A DNA stretch of 36,287 bases from an uncultured Bacteroidales bacterium (GCA_945607565.1 CALYZD010000014.1:1-36287); one strand, 5' to 3'. Shown: positions 15,381 to 24,302, numbered from the stretch's first letter. The notes: generated from the sequence alone by a model not told the origin. Numbers and translations: made by a program.

Positions 15381-17015
15381 ATGAAAACAGATTCGGAAAT
15401 AGCACAATCCGTAGCCCTGGCCCCGATAGGGCAGGTGGCGGAGGCGCTGGGCATCGACCCGGCCGAGATCGAACCTTATGGCCGCCACATGGCCAAGATC
15501 AGCGAGCGGCTGATTGACGCCGAGCGCGTGCGCCGCAGCCGGCTGATACTTGTCACGGCCATCACGCCCACACGCGCCGGCATCGGCAAGACCACCGTGT
15601 CCATCGGCCTGGCGCTGGGGCTCAACCGCATCGGGCGCAAGGCTGTGGTGGCGCTGCGCGAGCCGTCGCTGGGGCCCTATTTCGGCATGAAGGGCGGCGC
15701 GGCCGGCGGCGGATATGCCCAGGTGCTGCCCATGGAGAAAATCAACCTGCACTTCACCGGCGACTTCCACGCCATCACTTCGGCCCACAACACGCTGGCC
15801 GCCATGCTCGACAACCATATCTATCAGAACGCCGCCAACGGCTTCGGGCTCAAAGAGATACTGTGGCGGCGCGTGCTCGACGTCAACGACCGTGCGCTGC
15901 GCAACGTGGTGACCGGCCTGGGCGCGCGCACCGACGGTCCGATGCGTCAGACGGGCTTCGACATCACGCCGGCATCCGAGCTGATGGCCATCCTCTGCCT
16001 TGCCGACTCGCCGGCCGACCTGCGCCGCCGCATCGACAACATCCTGCTGGGATTCACCTACGACGACCAACCTTTCCGCGTGTCGGACCTCGGCGTGGGC
16101 GGAGCCATAGCGCTGCTGCTGCAGGACGCCATCAATCCCAACCTTGTCCAGACCACCGAACAGACGCCCGCCTTTGTGCACGGCGGCCCGTTCGCCAATA
16201 TAGCCCACGGCTGCAACTCGCTGATGGCCACGCGCATGGCCATGACCTACGGCGACTACGTGGTGACCGAGGCCGGCTTCGGTGCCGACCTGGGCGCCGA
16301 GAAATTCTTCAACATCAAGTGCCGCAAGGGCGGACTGCAGCCGGCGCTGACCGTGATTGTGGCCACCGCGCGCGGCCTGAAGATGCACGGCGGCACGCCC
16401 GTCGCCGACATCGCCAAGCCCGACATGCAGGGCCTGACCGCCGGCCTGGCCAACCTCGACCGCCACATCGGCAACATGCGCTCGTTCGGGCAGACGGTGG
16501 TGGTGGCCTTCAACCGCTTCGACACCGACACCGACGACGAGATTGACGCCGTGCGCCGTCACTGCGAGCAGCAGGGCGTGGGCTTTGCCGTCAACACAGC
16601 CTTTGCCGACGGCGGGCGCGGGGCCGAAGCCTTGGCGAGCCTCGTGGCCGACACCATCGAGAGCCGCCCGTCGCAGCCGCTGGCCTTCACCTATGCCGAC
16701 GACGACCGGCTGCAGACCAAAATCGAAAAGGTGGCCGGCCGCATCTATGGCGCCGCCTCGGTCAGCTTTGCGCGCACGGCCCTGAGCAAGCTCGAGAAGG
16801 CCGAGAGCCTCGGCATGGGCCGCTTCCCGGTGTGCATCGCCAAGACGCAGTTCTCGTTCTCGGACAATCCCAAGCTCTTCGGCGCGGCCAGCGGTTTCGA
16901 GTTGACTATCAACGATGTGGTGATCAACGCCGGCGCCGAAATGATAGTGGCCGTGGCGGGCGACATCCTGCGCATGCCCGGCCTGCCCAAGGAGCCTCAG
17001 GCCCTCCGCTTCTGA
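15381..17015 (+). CDS. fhs: Formate--tetrahydrofolate ligase
   Basis: The 544-residue enzyme makes 10-formyl-tetrahydrofolate from formate, THF and ATP. The nucleotide loop is [20 protein letters not shown], a slight variant of the usual TPAGEGKTT. Further family blocks are [20 protein letters not shown] (almost invariant in Fhs), [34 protein letters not shown] and [15 protein letters not shown]. Length fits the family (about 550). It is monocistronic, with its own -7 box and a terminator at 17040. In gut Bacteroidales it feeds formate carbon into purine and formyl-methionine synthesis. Confidence 0.97.
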   Translation: MKTDSEIAQSVALAPIGQVAEALGIDPAEIEPYGRHMAKISERLIDAERVRRSRLILVTAITPTRAGIGKTTVSIGLALGLNRIGRKAVVALREPSLGPYFGMKGGAAGGGYAQVLPMEKINLHFTGDFHAITSAHNTLAAMLDNHIYQNAANGFGLKEILWRRVLDVNDRALRNVVTGLGARTDGPMRQTGFDITPASELMAILCLADSPADLRRRIDNILLGFTYDDQPFRVSDLGVGGAIALLLQDAINPNLVQTTEQTPAFVHGGPFANIAHGCNSLMATRMAMTYGDYVVTEAGFGADLGAEKFFNIKCRKGGLQPALTVIVATARGLKMHGGTPVADIAKPDMQGLTAGLANLDRHIGNMRSFGQTVVVAFNRFDTDTDDEIDAVRRHCEQQGVGFAVNTAFADGGRGAEALASLVADTIESRPSQPLAFTYADDDRLQTKIEKVAGRIYGAASVSFARTALSKLEKAESLGMGRFPVCIAKTQFSFSDNPKLFGAASGFELTINDVVINAGAEMIVAVAGDILRMPGLPKEPQALRF

Positions 17016-17039
17016 CGTGCAATCTCTTCATAGTCCACG

Positions 17040-17084
17040 GTCCGTGCCGGCTGCCATCGCGTGTGGCGCCGGCGCGGACTTTTC
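17040..17084 (+). terminator. Rho-independent terminator of fhs
   Basis: GTCCGTGCCGGC (17040-17051) pairs with GCCGGCGCGGAC (17068-17079), with one G-U pair, followed by TTTTCGTTTT. Confidence 0.8.
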
Positions 17085-17117
17085 GTTTTGCGGTGGCGCG
17101 GCGTCGGCCTTTTGTAG

Positions 17118-17125
17118 TAGATTTG
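17118..17125 (+). promoter_or_regulatory. -7 box TAGATTTG of the editing-protein gene
   Basis: This is a perfect TAnnTTTG continued as CATC, 23 bases before the ATG at 17148. Confidence 0.6.
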
Positions 17126-17147
17126 CATCAGCATCAATCACTATTCT

Positions 17148-17696
17148 ATGACAATGGAACTGACAGACGGACGCCCGGCCAGCACCGCCGCGCGCCAGGC
17201 CCGCGAGGTGCGCGTCTACGACCTGCTCGACAGCCTCGGCATAGCCTATGCCACCGCCGACCACGAGCCCGCCGCCACCATGGACATCTGCCGCCGCATC
17301 GAAGAGGCCACCGGCGTGGGCATCTGCAAGAACCTCTTTCTGTGCAACCGCCGGCAGACCGACTTCTACATGCTGCTGATGCCCGGCAGCAAGCCCTTCA
17401 AGACCCGCGAACTGTCGGCGCAGGCGGGCATCACGCGGCTCTCGTTCGCCACGCCCGACCACATGCTGGCCATGCTCGACACCGAGCCGGGCGCCGTCAG
17501 CGTGTTCGGGCTGATGAACGATGCTGGCCGCCGCGTGCGCCTGCTGGTGGACCGCGACCTGCTCTCGGCCGACCGCTGGGGCTGCCATCCGTGCGTCAAC
17601 ACGTCGATTGTCAGCATAGCGCGGGCCGATGTGCTGGAGCGGTTCGTGCCGGCCGTGGGCCACACGTGGACGCCCGTCACCCTGCTGGGCGAGTGA
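17148..17696 (+). CDS. Prolyl-tRNA editing (YbaK/ProX-like) deacylase
   Basis: This 182-residue protein belongs to the YbaK/EbsC/ProX (INS) superfamily of free-standing editing domains, which remove wrong amino acids such as alanine from tRNA-Pro. It shows CKNLFLCNRRQTDFYMLLM with the conserved lysine, the SVFGLMND block, and GCHPCVNTS, the counterpart of GxHPxxNT in the family. The match to the ProX/PrdX group is better than to YbaK. An alternative start is the ATG at 17154. It has its own -7 box. Confidence 0.88.
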   Translation: MTMELTDGRPASTAARQAREVRVYDLLDSLGIAYATADHEPAATMDICRRIEEATGVGICKNLFLCNRRQTDFYMLLMPGSKPFKTRELSAQAGITRLSFATPDHMLAMLDTEPGAVSVFGLMNDAGRRVRLLVDRDLLSADRWGCHPCVNTSIVSIARADVLERFVPAVGHTWTPVTLLGE

Positions 17697-17709
17697 GGCC
17701 GCGCCGGCG

Positions 17710-17741
17710 TTTGCCGGCCTGAGTGCTTGTGAGTATTTTTG
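17710..17741 (+). promoter_or_regulatory. Promoter of the MATE operon (-33 TTTG, -7 TATTTTTG)
   Basis: TTTG at 17710-17713, a 20-base spacer, then TATTTTTG at 17734-17741 make one of the two complete Bacteroidetes-type promoters in the window. The ATG at 17761 follows 19 bases later. Confidence 0.65.
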
Positions 17742-17760
17742 TGCCAAAAACCACTGTTCG

Positions 17761-19092
17761 ATGAAGTCATCCGTCAGCAATCGTTCCATCTGGAACATCG
17801 CCTGCCCTATCATCTTCGGCAACATGGCCCAGACCGTCATCTCGTTCACCGACACGGCCTTCCTCGGCCACATCGGGGGCGTGGAGCTGGGCGCGTCGAT
17901 GATGTCGGGCATCTACTATTTCGTGTTCGCCACCCTTGCGTGGGGCTTTGCCGTGGGCGTGCAGATAATCATAGCCCGTCGTCTGGGCGAGCGTCGTCTG
18001 GGCCGCATCGGCATCGTGTTCGACCATGGGCTGATATGCGTGGCCTTCATAGCGGCGGCCATGTTTGCCGTGCTGCACTTCGGCACCGGGCGAATGCTGG
18101 GCGGCGTCATCGAGTCGGACAGCATTCGCGCCGCAGCCATGCAGTATATGGGCTATCGTCACTACGGCATCATCTTCGCCTGCTTCAATTTCCTGTTCCG
18201 CTCGCTCTATGTGGGCCTGTCCGACACGCGCCCCATCACCTATTCGACCTTGCTGATGGCCGTGGTCAACATCACGCTCGACTATGGCCTCATCTTCGGG
18301 CGCCTCGGGCTGCCGCAGCTGGGCGTGGGCGGGGCTGCGCTGGCGTCGGTGTGTGCCGAGGCGTCGGCGCTGGTGTTTTTTGCGGTGTTCTCGGTGGTCA
18401 GGCTGCCGCAGGCGCAGTACTCGCTGTTCCGCTTTGCCGGGTTCGACTCGGGGCTGATGCGCGAGATATGCCGCCTGTCGTTTCCCACCATGGCGCAGCG
18501 GCTGGTGTCGTTCGGCATCTGGTTCGCCTTCTTCGTCATGATCGAGGGCATGGGCGAGGTGCCGATAGCGGTGTCGGGGCTGGTGCGCAGCGTCTACATG
18601 GTCATCACCATACCCGTGTTCGCGTTTGCGGCCACGGCCAACACGGTCACCAGCCGCATCATTGGCGAGGGTCGGCCCGACGAGGTGATGCCCACGCTCA
18701 TGCGCATCATGCGCAACAGCCTCTGCCTGGTGGTGCCGCTGGTGGCTCTGTGCGCGCTCATCCCGCACTACACCATCAGCATCTTCACCGACGACGCCGA
18801 ACTGGCCGCCGCCTCGGTGCCGGTGGTCTACGTGCTGTGCGCGGCCACGCTGACCATGACCTTCGGGATGGTCTTTTTCGAAGCCGTGTCGGGCACGGGC
18901 AGCACCACGGCCGCGCTCTGCCTCGAAGCGGGCGTCCTGGTCGTCTACCTGACCTACATGTGGCTGCAGACCCATGTGTGGCGCAGTGCCATCCACTGGG
19001 TGTGGACGGCCGAGATTGTCTACGGGACGCTCATCGGCATCATCTCCTACGCCTTCGTGCGCCGAGGCACGTGGCGCAGCCGCAAGGTCTGA
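17761..19092 (+). CDS. MATE-family efflux transporter
   Basis: The 443-residue protein has about twelve membrane segments and opens with the MATE start SIWNIACPIIFGNMAQTV, ISFTDTAFLGHIGG. Internal repeats of the family are visible (first and second halves each begin near GNMAQ / LSFPTMAQRLVSFG). It would export cationic drugs or metabolites in exchange for sodium or protons across the inner membrane; the substrate cannot be read. The start at 17761 is chosen because it lies just after a complete promoter, whereas in-frame codons further upstream lie inside the previous gene. It probably leads an operon with the acetyltransferase and nitroreductase genes. Confidence 0.93.
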   Translation: MKSSVSNRSIWNIACPIIFGNMAQTVISFTDTAFLGHIGGVELGASMMSGIYYFVFATLAWGFAVGVQIIIARRLGERRLGRIGIVFDHGLICVAFIAAAMFAVLHFGTGRMLGGVIESDSIRAAAMQYMGYRHYGIIFACFNFLFRSLYVGLSDTRPITYSTLLMAVVNITLDYGLIFGRLGLPQLGVGGAALASVCAEASALVFFAVFSVVRLPQAQYSLFRFAGFDSGLMREICRLSFPTMAQRLVSFGIWFAFFVMIEGMGEVPIAVSGLVRSVYMVITIPVFAFAATANTVTSRIIGEGRPDEVMPTLMRIMRNSLCLVVPLVALCALIPHYTISIFTDDAELAAASVPVVYVLCAATLTMTFGMVFFEAVSGTGSTTAALCLEAGVLVVYLTYMWLQTHVWRSAIHWVWTAEIVYGTLIGIISYAFVRRGTWRSRKV

Positions 19093-19149
19093 CCGCCCGA
19101 CCGTAGGCGCTCAATCGGAATCATCAACCCTGAAAAACCATAACTGACT

Positions 19150-19713
19150 ATGACCGAGAAAGAAAAGATGCTGGCCGGCGAGCCCTACTACGCTCTCGAC
19201 CCGCAATTGCTCAGCGAACTCAACGCCATGAAGGACATGGTGTGGGAATACAACAGCCTGCGGCCGTCGATGCGGGCCGAGCGCGAGGCCATGCTCCGCC
19301 GCATGATAGGCAGCCTCGGCTCCGACCCGCTGATAGTGCAGCCGTTCTGCTGCGACTATGGCAGCAACATGTGCCTGGGCGACAGGTTTTTCGCCAACTT
19401 CGGATTCACCGTGCTCGACGAGGCGCGCGTCAGCATCGGCCACAACGCCTTCATCGGGCCCAACGTGGGCATCTACACCGCCTGCCACCCGACCGACGCC
19501 GCCGAGCGCAACCGCTACATCGAGTGGGCGCGGCCGGTGAGCATCGGCGACAATGTGTGGATTGGCGGAGGCGTCACCATCTGTCCCGGGGTCAGCATCG
19601 GCCACAACGTGACCATCGGCGCCGGCAGCGTGGTGGTGCACGACATCCCCGACAACTGCGTGGCCGTGGGCAATCCGGCAAGGGTCGTCAGGCATCTGCC
19701 CGCCCAAGGCTGA
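19150..19713 (+). CDS. Maltose/galactoside O-acetyltransferase-type enzyme (Maa/LacA family)
   Basis: This 187-residue acetyltransferase begins with the Maa domain (MTEKEKMLAGEPYYALDPQL) and then a left-handed beta-helix of hexapeptide repeats (VSIGDNVWIGGGVTICPGV, SIGHNVTIGAGSVVVHDIP). The catalytic histidine is in IYTACHP. Family members transfer acetyl from acetyl-CoA to sugars such as maltose or galactosides in the cytoplasm, perhaps to mark sugars for export. It starts 57 bases after the MATE gene with no promoter box between. Confidence 0.93.
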   Translation: MTEKEKMLAGEPYYALDPQLLSELNAMKDMVWEYNSLRPSMRAEREAMLRRMIGSLGSDPLIVQPFCCDYGSNMCLGDRFFANFGFTVLDEARVSIGHNAFIGPNVGIYTACHPTDAAERNRYIEWARPVSIGDNVWIGGGVTICPGVSIGHNVTIGAGSVVVHDIPDNCVAVGNPARVVRHLPAQG

Positions 19714-19733
19714 TTCCGCGAGGGGGCGGATTG

Positions 19734-19788
19734 TCGGAAATCTATTGGAAACTAATCGGGAACTAATCAGAAATCAATCAGGAAAGGA
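19734..19788 (+). repeat. Five tandem 11-bp repeats in the nitroreductase leader
   Basis: Five units in a row: TCGGAAATCTA, TTGGAAACTAA, TCGGGAACTAA, TCAGAAATCAA and TCAGGAAAGGA. They end six bases before the ATG at 19795. The period is close to one helical turn and the units carry GGAA/AGAA, so they may affect translation initiation or bind a protein. Confidence 0.7.
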
Positions 19789-19794
19789 CTATTC

Positions 19795-20409
19795 ATGAAA
19801 CTCAAGACCATTTTCAACATTCTTTTTCTCGCTCTGCTGACGGTGCTGACCGTCTGGACCGTGTTTGTGGAGCCCAGGCCTGCGGCCGGCCCCGACGCCA
19901 TCGGCGTCATCATGACCCGCACCAGCATACGGCGCTACGAGCCGCGCCCCGTGGAGCCGGGCAAGGTCGACACGCTGCTGCGCGCGGCCATGGCGGCACC
20001 CTCGGCCGGCAACAAGCAGCCGTGGGCCTTTGTGGTGCTGACCGACACTGCGCTGACCGACAGCATTGCCCGACACATCGGGCCGGCACGTCCGCTGAAG
20101 GGCGCGCCGCTGGCCATCGTGGTCTGTGCCGACACCACGCGCACCTTTGCCGGCCCGGCGCACGACTTCTGGGTTCAGGACGCGTCGGCCGCCACCGAGA
20201 ATATGCTGCTGGCGGCCCATGCCATGGGGCTCGGCGCTGTCTGGCTCGGCGTCTATCCGATGGCCGAGCGCACCCGCTTTGTGGGCCGGCTGCTCGGGCT
20301 GCCCGAGAGCGTGCTGCCGCTGGGCATAGTGGCCGTGGGCTATCCGGCCGAGAGCCCCGCGCCCAAAGACAAGTGGCGCCCCGAGGCCGTCCACGCCAAC
20401 CGCTGGTAA
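19795..20409 (+). CDS. Nitroreductase-family flavoprotein with N-terminal membrane anchor
   Basis: This 204-residue protein has an N-terminal hydrophobic helix (about residues 5-25, KTIFNILFLALLTVLTVWTV) followed by a nitroreductase fold. RTSIRRYEPRPVEPGKVDTLL and AAMAAPSAGNKQPWAFVV are the FMN-binding signatures; ENMLLAAHAMGLGAVWLGVY and VGYPAESPAPK complete the fold. The members I know of are mostly cytoplasmic NAD(P)H oxidoreductases, so the anchor is unusual: either the domain faces the periplasm or it is tethered to the inner face. The gene converges with the AraC gene, with only 16 bases between their stops. Confidence 0.9.
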   Translation: MKLKTIFNILFLALLTVLTVWTVFVEPRPAAGPDAIGVIMTRTSIRRYEPRPVEPGKVDTLLRAAMAAPSAGNKQPWAFVVLTDTALTDSIARHIGPARPLKGAPLAIVVCADTTRTFAGPAHDFWVQDASAATENMLLAAHAMGLGAVWLGVYPMAERTRFVGRLLGLPESVLPLGIVAVGYPAESPAPKDKWRPEAVHANRW

Positions 20410-20425
20410 GAGGCGGGGCGGGAGG

Positions 20426-21343
20426 CTAACGCGCGGCCAGCTTTTCGCGGTACTGGTTGGGAGTGAGGCCCGTGTTGCGCTTGAAGAGGCGCGCAAAGTG
20501 CTGCGGATACTGAAAGCCGAGGCTCTCGGCAATCAGCGTCACGGTGTCGGACGTGCCGGCCAGGCGGTCTTTGGCCATCTCCACAAGCTTGAACTGGATA
20601 TACTCCTGCGCCGTGCGGCCGGTCTTGCGCTTTATCAGGTCGCCGAAGTAGTTGGCCGACAGGCAGGCCTTGTCGGCAAAGTATCTGACCGACGGCAGTC
20701 CGTGCTCGAGCGCCTTGCCCACGGCGAAATATTCGTTGAGCATCTGCTCAAAATTGCTCAGGACCTCGGTATTGACATTGTCGCGCGTGATGAACTGACG
20801 ATCGTAGAAGCGCATGCAATAGTTCAGTAGCAATTCGATGTTGCTGACGATCAGCTGCTTGCTGTGGCTGTCGATGGCGTGCTCGAGTTCCTGGCGGATG
20901 TTGCCGAGGCAGTCCTCGAACACCTGGCGCTCGCGTTCGGAGAGGTGCAGCGCCTCGTTGGACAGATAGTTGAAGAAGCTGAAACGGTGGATGTTGCGCG
21001 CCAGTTCGGTGCCGCGAATCAGGTCGGGGTGGAAGACCAGCCCGAGGCATTCGGCCGGCGTCCCGTCGTCGGGCATGGGGTCGAAGCCGATGGTCTGGCC
21101 CGGCGCAAAGCAGACCACCGTGCCCTTCTGATAGTCGTAGGCGCGGCGGCCGTAGAGAATGGAGCAGCACACAGACTGCTTGAGGAACAGCGCGTAGATG
21201 CCATAGTCGATGGTGCAGCTCTCGGTGAGCGGCCGGCCGTCCTTCATGTCGACGACGCCCACCAGCGGATGCAGCGTCTCGAAGCCGTGCAGGTCGTTGT
21301 AGGCCTCCACCGAGTCGAGCACTATGTGTTTTCTGTTGTCCAT
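20426..21343 (-). CDS. AraC-family transcriptional regulator
   Basis: The 305-residue protein has an N-terminal cupin-like sensing domain (about residues 20-110; FAPGQTIGFDPMPD, GLVFHPDLIRG) and a C-terminal double helix-turn-helix (about 200-305). The second contains SLGFQYPQHFARLFKRNTG and LTPNQYR, the classical AraC signature. It is divergent from the exported flavodoxin gene across 231 bases and convergent with the nitroreductase gene, so it may control one or both redox genes. This type is common next to flavodoxin or nitroreductase genes in gut Bacteroidales (recalled, not checked). Confidence 0.93.
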   Translation of the reverse strand: MDNRKHIVLDSVEAYNDLHGFETLHPLVGVVDMKDGRPLTESCTIDYGIYALFLKQSVCCSILYGRRAYDYQKGTVVCFAPGQTIGFDPMPDDGTPAECLGLVFHPDLIRGTELARNIHRFSFFNYLSNEALHLSERERQVFEDCLGNIRQELEHAIDSHSKQLIVSNIELLLNYCMRFYDRQFITRDNVNTEVLSNFEQMLNEYFAVGKALEHGLPSVRYFADKACLSANYFGDLIKRKTGRTAQEYIQFKLVEMAKDRLAGTSDTVTLIAESLGFQYPQHFARLFKRNTGLTPNQYREKLAAR

Positions 21344-21440
21344 AGACTGACGTTGGTTTTTATGTGCAGCGCAATGTTATGATTTTTCGGCCTATCGGCC
21401 CGAAGCGGAGGTAAAAAAGGTATCACAATCCGTAAATCGG

Positions 21441-21467
21441 GTCAGCCGCCGGGCGCCGGGCGGTGAC
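21441..21467. promoter_or_regulatory. Imperfect palindrome between the AraC and flavodoxin genes
   Basis: GTCAGCCGCC, a GC-rich centre, then GGCGGTGAC form an imperfect inverted repeat (GTCA/TGAC and CCGCC/GGCGG) in the divergent gap, about 50 bases upstream of the flavodoxin -7 box. It is a possible AraC-type binding site. On the minus side only a weak -7 box (TACCTTTT, 21415-21422) is seen. Confidence 0.4.
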
Positions 21468-21518
21468 ATGTGTAACAAATACCGTGATGCGGGTATTCGC
21501 AGGCCGCGCCGCCGTGGT

Positions 21519-21526
21519 TATATTTG
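21519..21526 (+). promoter_or_regulatory. -7 box TATATTTG of the flavodoxin gene
   Basis: This is a perfect TAnnTTTG continued as CAGC, 48 bases before the ATG at 21575. Confidence 0.6.
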
Positions 21527-21574
21527 CAGCGGTCCGGCTCCGGACAATCAACCGAAAAACGCACACATTCGAAA

Positions 21575-22123
21575 ATGAAACGACTGATGACAATCCTTTT
21601 CGCCTGCGCGGCGTCGCTCGCGGGCGTCCACAGCACACAGGCCGCCGGGCGCGTGCTGGTGGCCTACTTCTCGTGGGGCGGCAACACGCGCACCGTGGCC
21701 GGCCAGATAGCCGAGCTCACCGGTGCCGACCTCTACGAGATCAAGCCCGCCCATGCCTACCCGACCGACTACAACGCCTGCGTCGAAGCGGCGCGCGCCG
21801 AGAAGAACGCCTCCGCCCGCCCCGCCCTCCAAGGCCAGCTGCCCGACGTGTCGGCCTACGACGTGGTGCTCATCGGCTTCCCCAACTGGTGGGGGACGAT
21901 GCCCATGCCCGTCTTCACCTTTGTCGAGAGCCTCGACCTCAGGGGCAAGACCGTGGCGCCCTTCTGCACCCACGGCGGTGGCGGCGAGCAGCAGTGCTTT
22001 GCCGACTTTGCCCGGGCCGCCCGCGTCGAAGTGGGCAAAGGCTTCCTGCGCAGTGGCAGCGGCGCCGGCACGGCCCGCCCGCAGGTGGAGCGATGGCTGC
22101 GCAATGCCGGCCTCATCCAATAG
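21575..22123 (+). CDS. Exported flavodoxin-like protein
   Basis: The 182-residue precursor starts with a signal peptide (MKRLMTILFACAASLAGVHS, then TQAA as likely cleavage site at about residue 23). The mature part is a flavodoxin: VLVAYFSWGGNTRTVA binds the FMN phosphate, VVLIGFPNWWGTMPMPV and FCTHGGGG are the isoalloxazine loops. Flavodoxins normally carry electrons in the cytoplasm, so export is notable. The start at 21575 is fixed by the signal peptide and by the -7 box upstream, which overlaps the earlier in-frame ATG at 21524. It probably belongs to the AraC regulon. Confidence 0.9.
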   Translation: MKRLMTILFACAASLAGVHSTQAAGRVLVAYFSWGGNTRTVAGQIAELTGADLYEIKPAHAYPTDYNACVEAARAEKNASARPALQGQLPDVSAYDVVLIGFPNWWGTMPMPVFTFVESLDLRGKTVAPFCTHGGGGEQQCFADFARAARVEVGKGFLRSGSGAGTARPQVERWLRNAGLIQ

Positions 22124-22146
22124 CCGCATCGCATTCCGACCGCATC

Positions 22147-22221
22147 ACGGCCGGCGCACCGCATCCCGACAGGCCTCCTCCACACAGGGCCCGCTGGCGG
22201 TGCACCGGCCGTTTCGTTTTT
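22147..22221 (+). terminator. Rho-independent terminator of the flavodoxin gene
   Basis: The 16-base arms at 22147-22162 and 22197-22212 pair with one mismatch, followed by TTTCGTTTTT. Confidence 0.75.
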
Positions 22222-22353
22222 GTTGGGCATTCGCCCCAAGCCCCGAAGCCCTGATGGGCAGTGAGTTGTGGCAAATTCATACAATCTGGCAATCATTTCT
22301 TACGAATTAACATCTTTTAGTGCAGGTGAGAGTTATTTTGAGACTGATGCGTG

Positions 22354-22361
22354 TAAATTTG
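22354..22361 (+). promoter_or_regulatory. -7 box TAAATTTG of the chemoreceptor-like gene
   Basis: This is a perfect TAnnTTTG followed by C, 24 bases before the ATG at 22386. A TTTG at 22337 lies too close to be a standard -33 box. Confidence 0.6.
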
Positions 22362-22385
22362 CGATAACTCAACTCAAAAACATTT

Positions 22386-24275
22386 ATGAAAACAAGACAC
22401 AACTTGAAGATCGAAGTTGTCTGGAAGATCTTCGTACCAATTGTGGTGGTCTACGTGGCGGTCATCTCCTACCAGTCGTTTGTGGACTATCACAAGACCC
22501 TGAAACTGACGCAGGAAAAGACGTCGGCCCTGGCCGGTCGCATAGCCGGCAGCCTCTCCGACCAGCTGACGGTCGACATGGTCTATTGCCGCGCTCTGCA
22601 GCAGATGATGTCGGCCACGGCGCACCTGCCCGCCCGCGAGCGCATCGACGCCTGCGACCGCATGATGGCCACCGCCAAGGAGAACAATCCTGGATTCATG
22701 AGCGTGTGGTACAACTGGCAGCTCTGCACCCTCGACTCGCACTGGCCGCACTCCTATGGCCGCGCCCGCTCCACCATCATCAGCAAGGGCGCCTCCAACG
22801 TGATGCGCAAAGACACCCTCGACCTCGACGGCGAGCCCGACGGAATGTATAAGGACTATCGCCAGTACTGCGGCGAAGTGATAACCGAACCCTACTACGA
22901 AGACTTCGAAGGCGTCTACGACCATGAGGTGCTCTCGGCCAGCTACTGCCTGCCGCTGCTGCGCAACGGCAACTTCCAGGGCCTGATGGGCATCGACGTC
23001 AGCCTCGATCACTTCCAGAAACTCATCTCGTCGCTCAACGTCAGCAGCCGTGTCAAGCTCATCCTCATAGCGCCCGACGGCCGCGTGGTGGCCAGCAGCA
23101 ACACCGGCCAGCGCGGGCTCTACGTCGACTCGGTGATGCCGCAGTTCACCACGGCCCACCTGACCGACACCGTCCTTGCCGGCTCCGAAGCCTCGGCCGT
23201 GTTCGACGTCGACAACACGTCGCACTTCTGCGCGCTGATGCCGGTGCGCATCGGCAAGTCGCCGCAGTGCTGGGCCCTGGCCGCCATGCTCGACGAGACC
23301 TACGTGGTGGCAGACGCCCGCTCCAATCTGATGTTCTTCCTGCTGCTGGGCCTCGTGGGCACGCTCGTCATCGGCCTGCTGCTGTGGCGCTTCTCGACCC
23401 ACATTGTGGAGCCGATAGTGGCCATCCGCGACTATGCCCGCCGCATCAGCAGCGGCGACCTGCGCAGCGACTTCACGCTCAGCGTGGGGCGCAAGGACGA
23501 GCTGGGCGACATGGTGGACGCGCTCAGGACCATGAGCTCGCGCCTCAAGCAGACCATAGGCCAGCTTCAGGCCAGCGCCGTGGCCGTGGCCGGCACGGCC
23601 GAGCGCATCAACGAGGACGTCCGCATGCTGGCTGAGGGCGCGCTCGAACAGTCGTCGGCCATGCAGCAGATAACCACGTCGATGTCGGAGATTGACACGG
23701 CGTCGCTCAAGAACCACAAGCATTCGAAGGATGCCATGGACTGCTCAAGCGCGGCCAGCGCGCGCGTGCAGGAGGGCGCGGCGTCGGTGCACGATGCCAG
23801 CGACGTGATGCTCAAGATCGGTGGCAGGCTGGCCGCCATACGCGACATCGCCAACCAGACTGGCATCCTGTCGCTCAACGCGTCGGTGGAGGCGGCAAGG
23901 GCAGGGGCGGCCGGCCGCGGCTTTTCGGTGGTGGCGGCCGAGATTCGGCGTTTGGCCGAGAACAGCCGTCAGGCATCGGACATGATAGACCATCTGGCCG
24001 AGATGTGCAAAGACCGCGCCGTGGCCGCTTCGGAAAAGATAACGCAGATTGTCCCCGACATCGACCGCACGGCCACTCTGGTGCAGGAGATTACGGCCAA
24101 CAGCTTTGCGCAGAGCACGGCCGTGTCGCAGGTGTCGCACGCCATGTCGCAGATGAACGACCTGTCGCAGCGCAACGCCGAGAGCGCCGACCGCATGGCC
24201 AACTATGCCGAGATGCTCCACAGCCAGTCGCGCAGCATGTCGGAACTTGCGCATTCGTTCCGCCTGGCCAACTGA
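22386..24275 (+). CDS. Methyl-accepting chemotaxis protein-like receptor (dCache-HAMP-signalling domain)
   Basis: This 629-residue receptor has a first membrane helix at about residues 12-30 (KIFVPIVVVYVAVISY), a periplasmic dCache-type sensor (about 35-310; MSVWYNWQ, GLMGIDVSLDHFQ), a second helix (about 313-335, MFFLLLGLVGTLVIGLLLW), a HAMP domain (about 336-390, IVEPIVAIRDYARRISSGDL) and a coiled-coil signalling domain. The conserved hairpin tip is IANQTGILSLNASVEAARAG followed by GRGFSVVAAEIRRLAE. It should bind a CheW/CheA complex. No che, flagellar or gliding genes are near, and gut Bacteroidales are generally not flagellated, so its output is unclear. It is monocistronic, between its own -7 box and that of the next gene. 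Confidence 0.92.
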   Translation: MKTRHNLKIEVVWKIFVPIVVVYVAVISYQSFVDYHKTLKLTQEKTSALAGRIAGSLSDQLTVDMVYCRALQQMMSATAHLPARERIDACDRMMATAKENNPGFMSVWYNWQLCTLDSHWPHSYGRARSTIISKGASNVMRKDTLDLDGEPDGMYKDYRQYCGEVITEPYYEDFEGVYDHEVLSASYCLPLLRNGNFQGLMGIDVSLDHFQKLISSLNVSSRVKLILIAPDGRVVASSNTGQRGLYVDSVMPQFTTAHLTDTVLAGSEASAVFDVDNTSHFCALMPVRIGKSPQCWALAAMLDETYVVADARSNLMFFLLLGLVGTLVIGLLLWRFSTHIVEPIVAIRDYARRISSGDLRSDFTLSVGRKDELGDMVDALRTMSSRLKQTIGQLQASAVAVAGTAERINEDVRMLAEGALEQSSAMQQITTSMSEIDTASLKNHKHSKDAMDCSSAASARVQEGAASVHDASDVMLKIGGRLAAIRDIANQTGILSLNASVEAARAGAAGRGFSVVAAEIRRLAENSRQASDMIDHLAEMCKDRAVAASEKITQIVPDIDRTATLVQEITANSFAQSTAVSQVSHAMSQMNDLSQRNAESADRMANYAEMLHSQSRSMSELAHSFRLAN

Positions 24276-24283
24276 CGGCGGCT

Positions 24284-24291
24284 TAATTTTG
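24284..24291 (+). promoter_or_regulatory. -7 box TAATTTTG of the POT transporter gene
   Basis: This is a perfect TAnnTTTG just after the receptor stop codon, giving a leader of about 65 bases before the ATG at 24365. Confidence 0.5.
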
Positions 24292-24302
24292 TATAACTTG
24301 CG

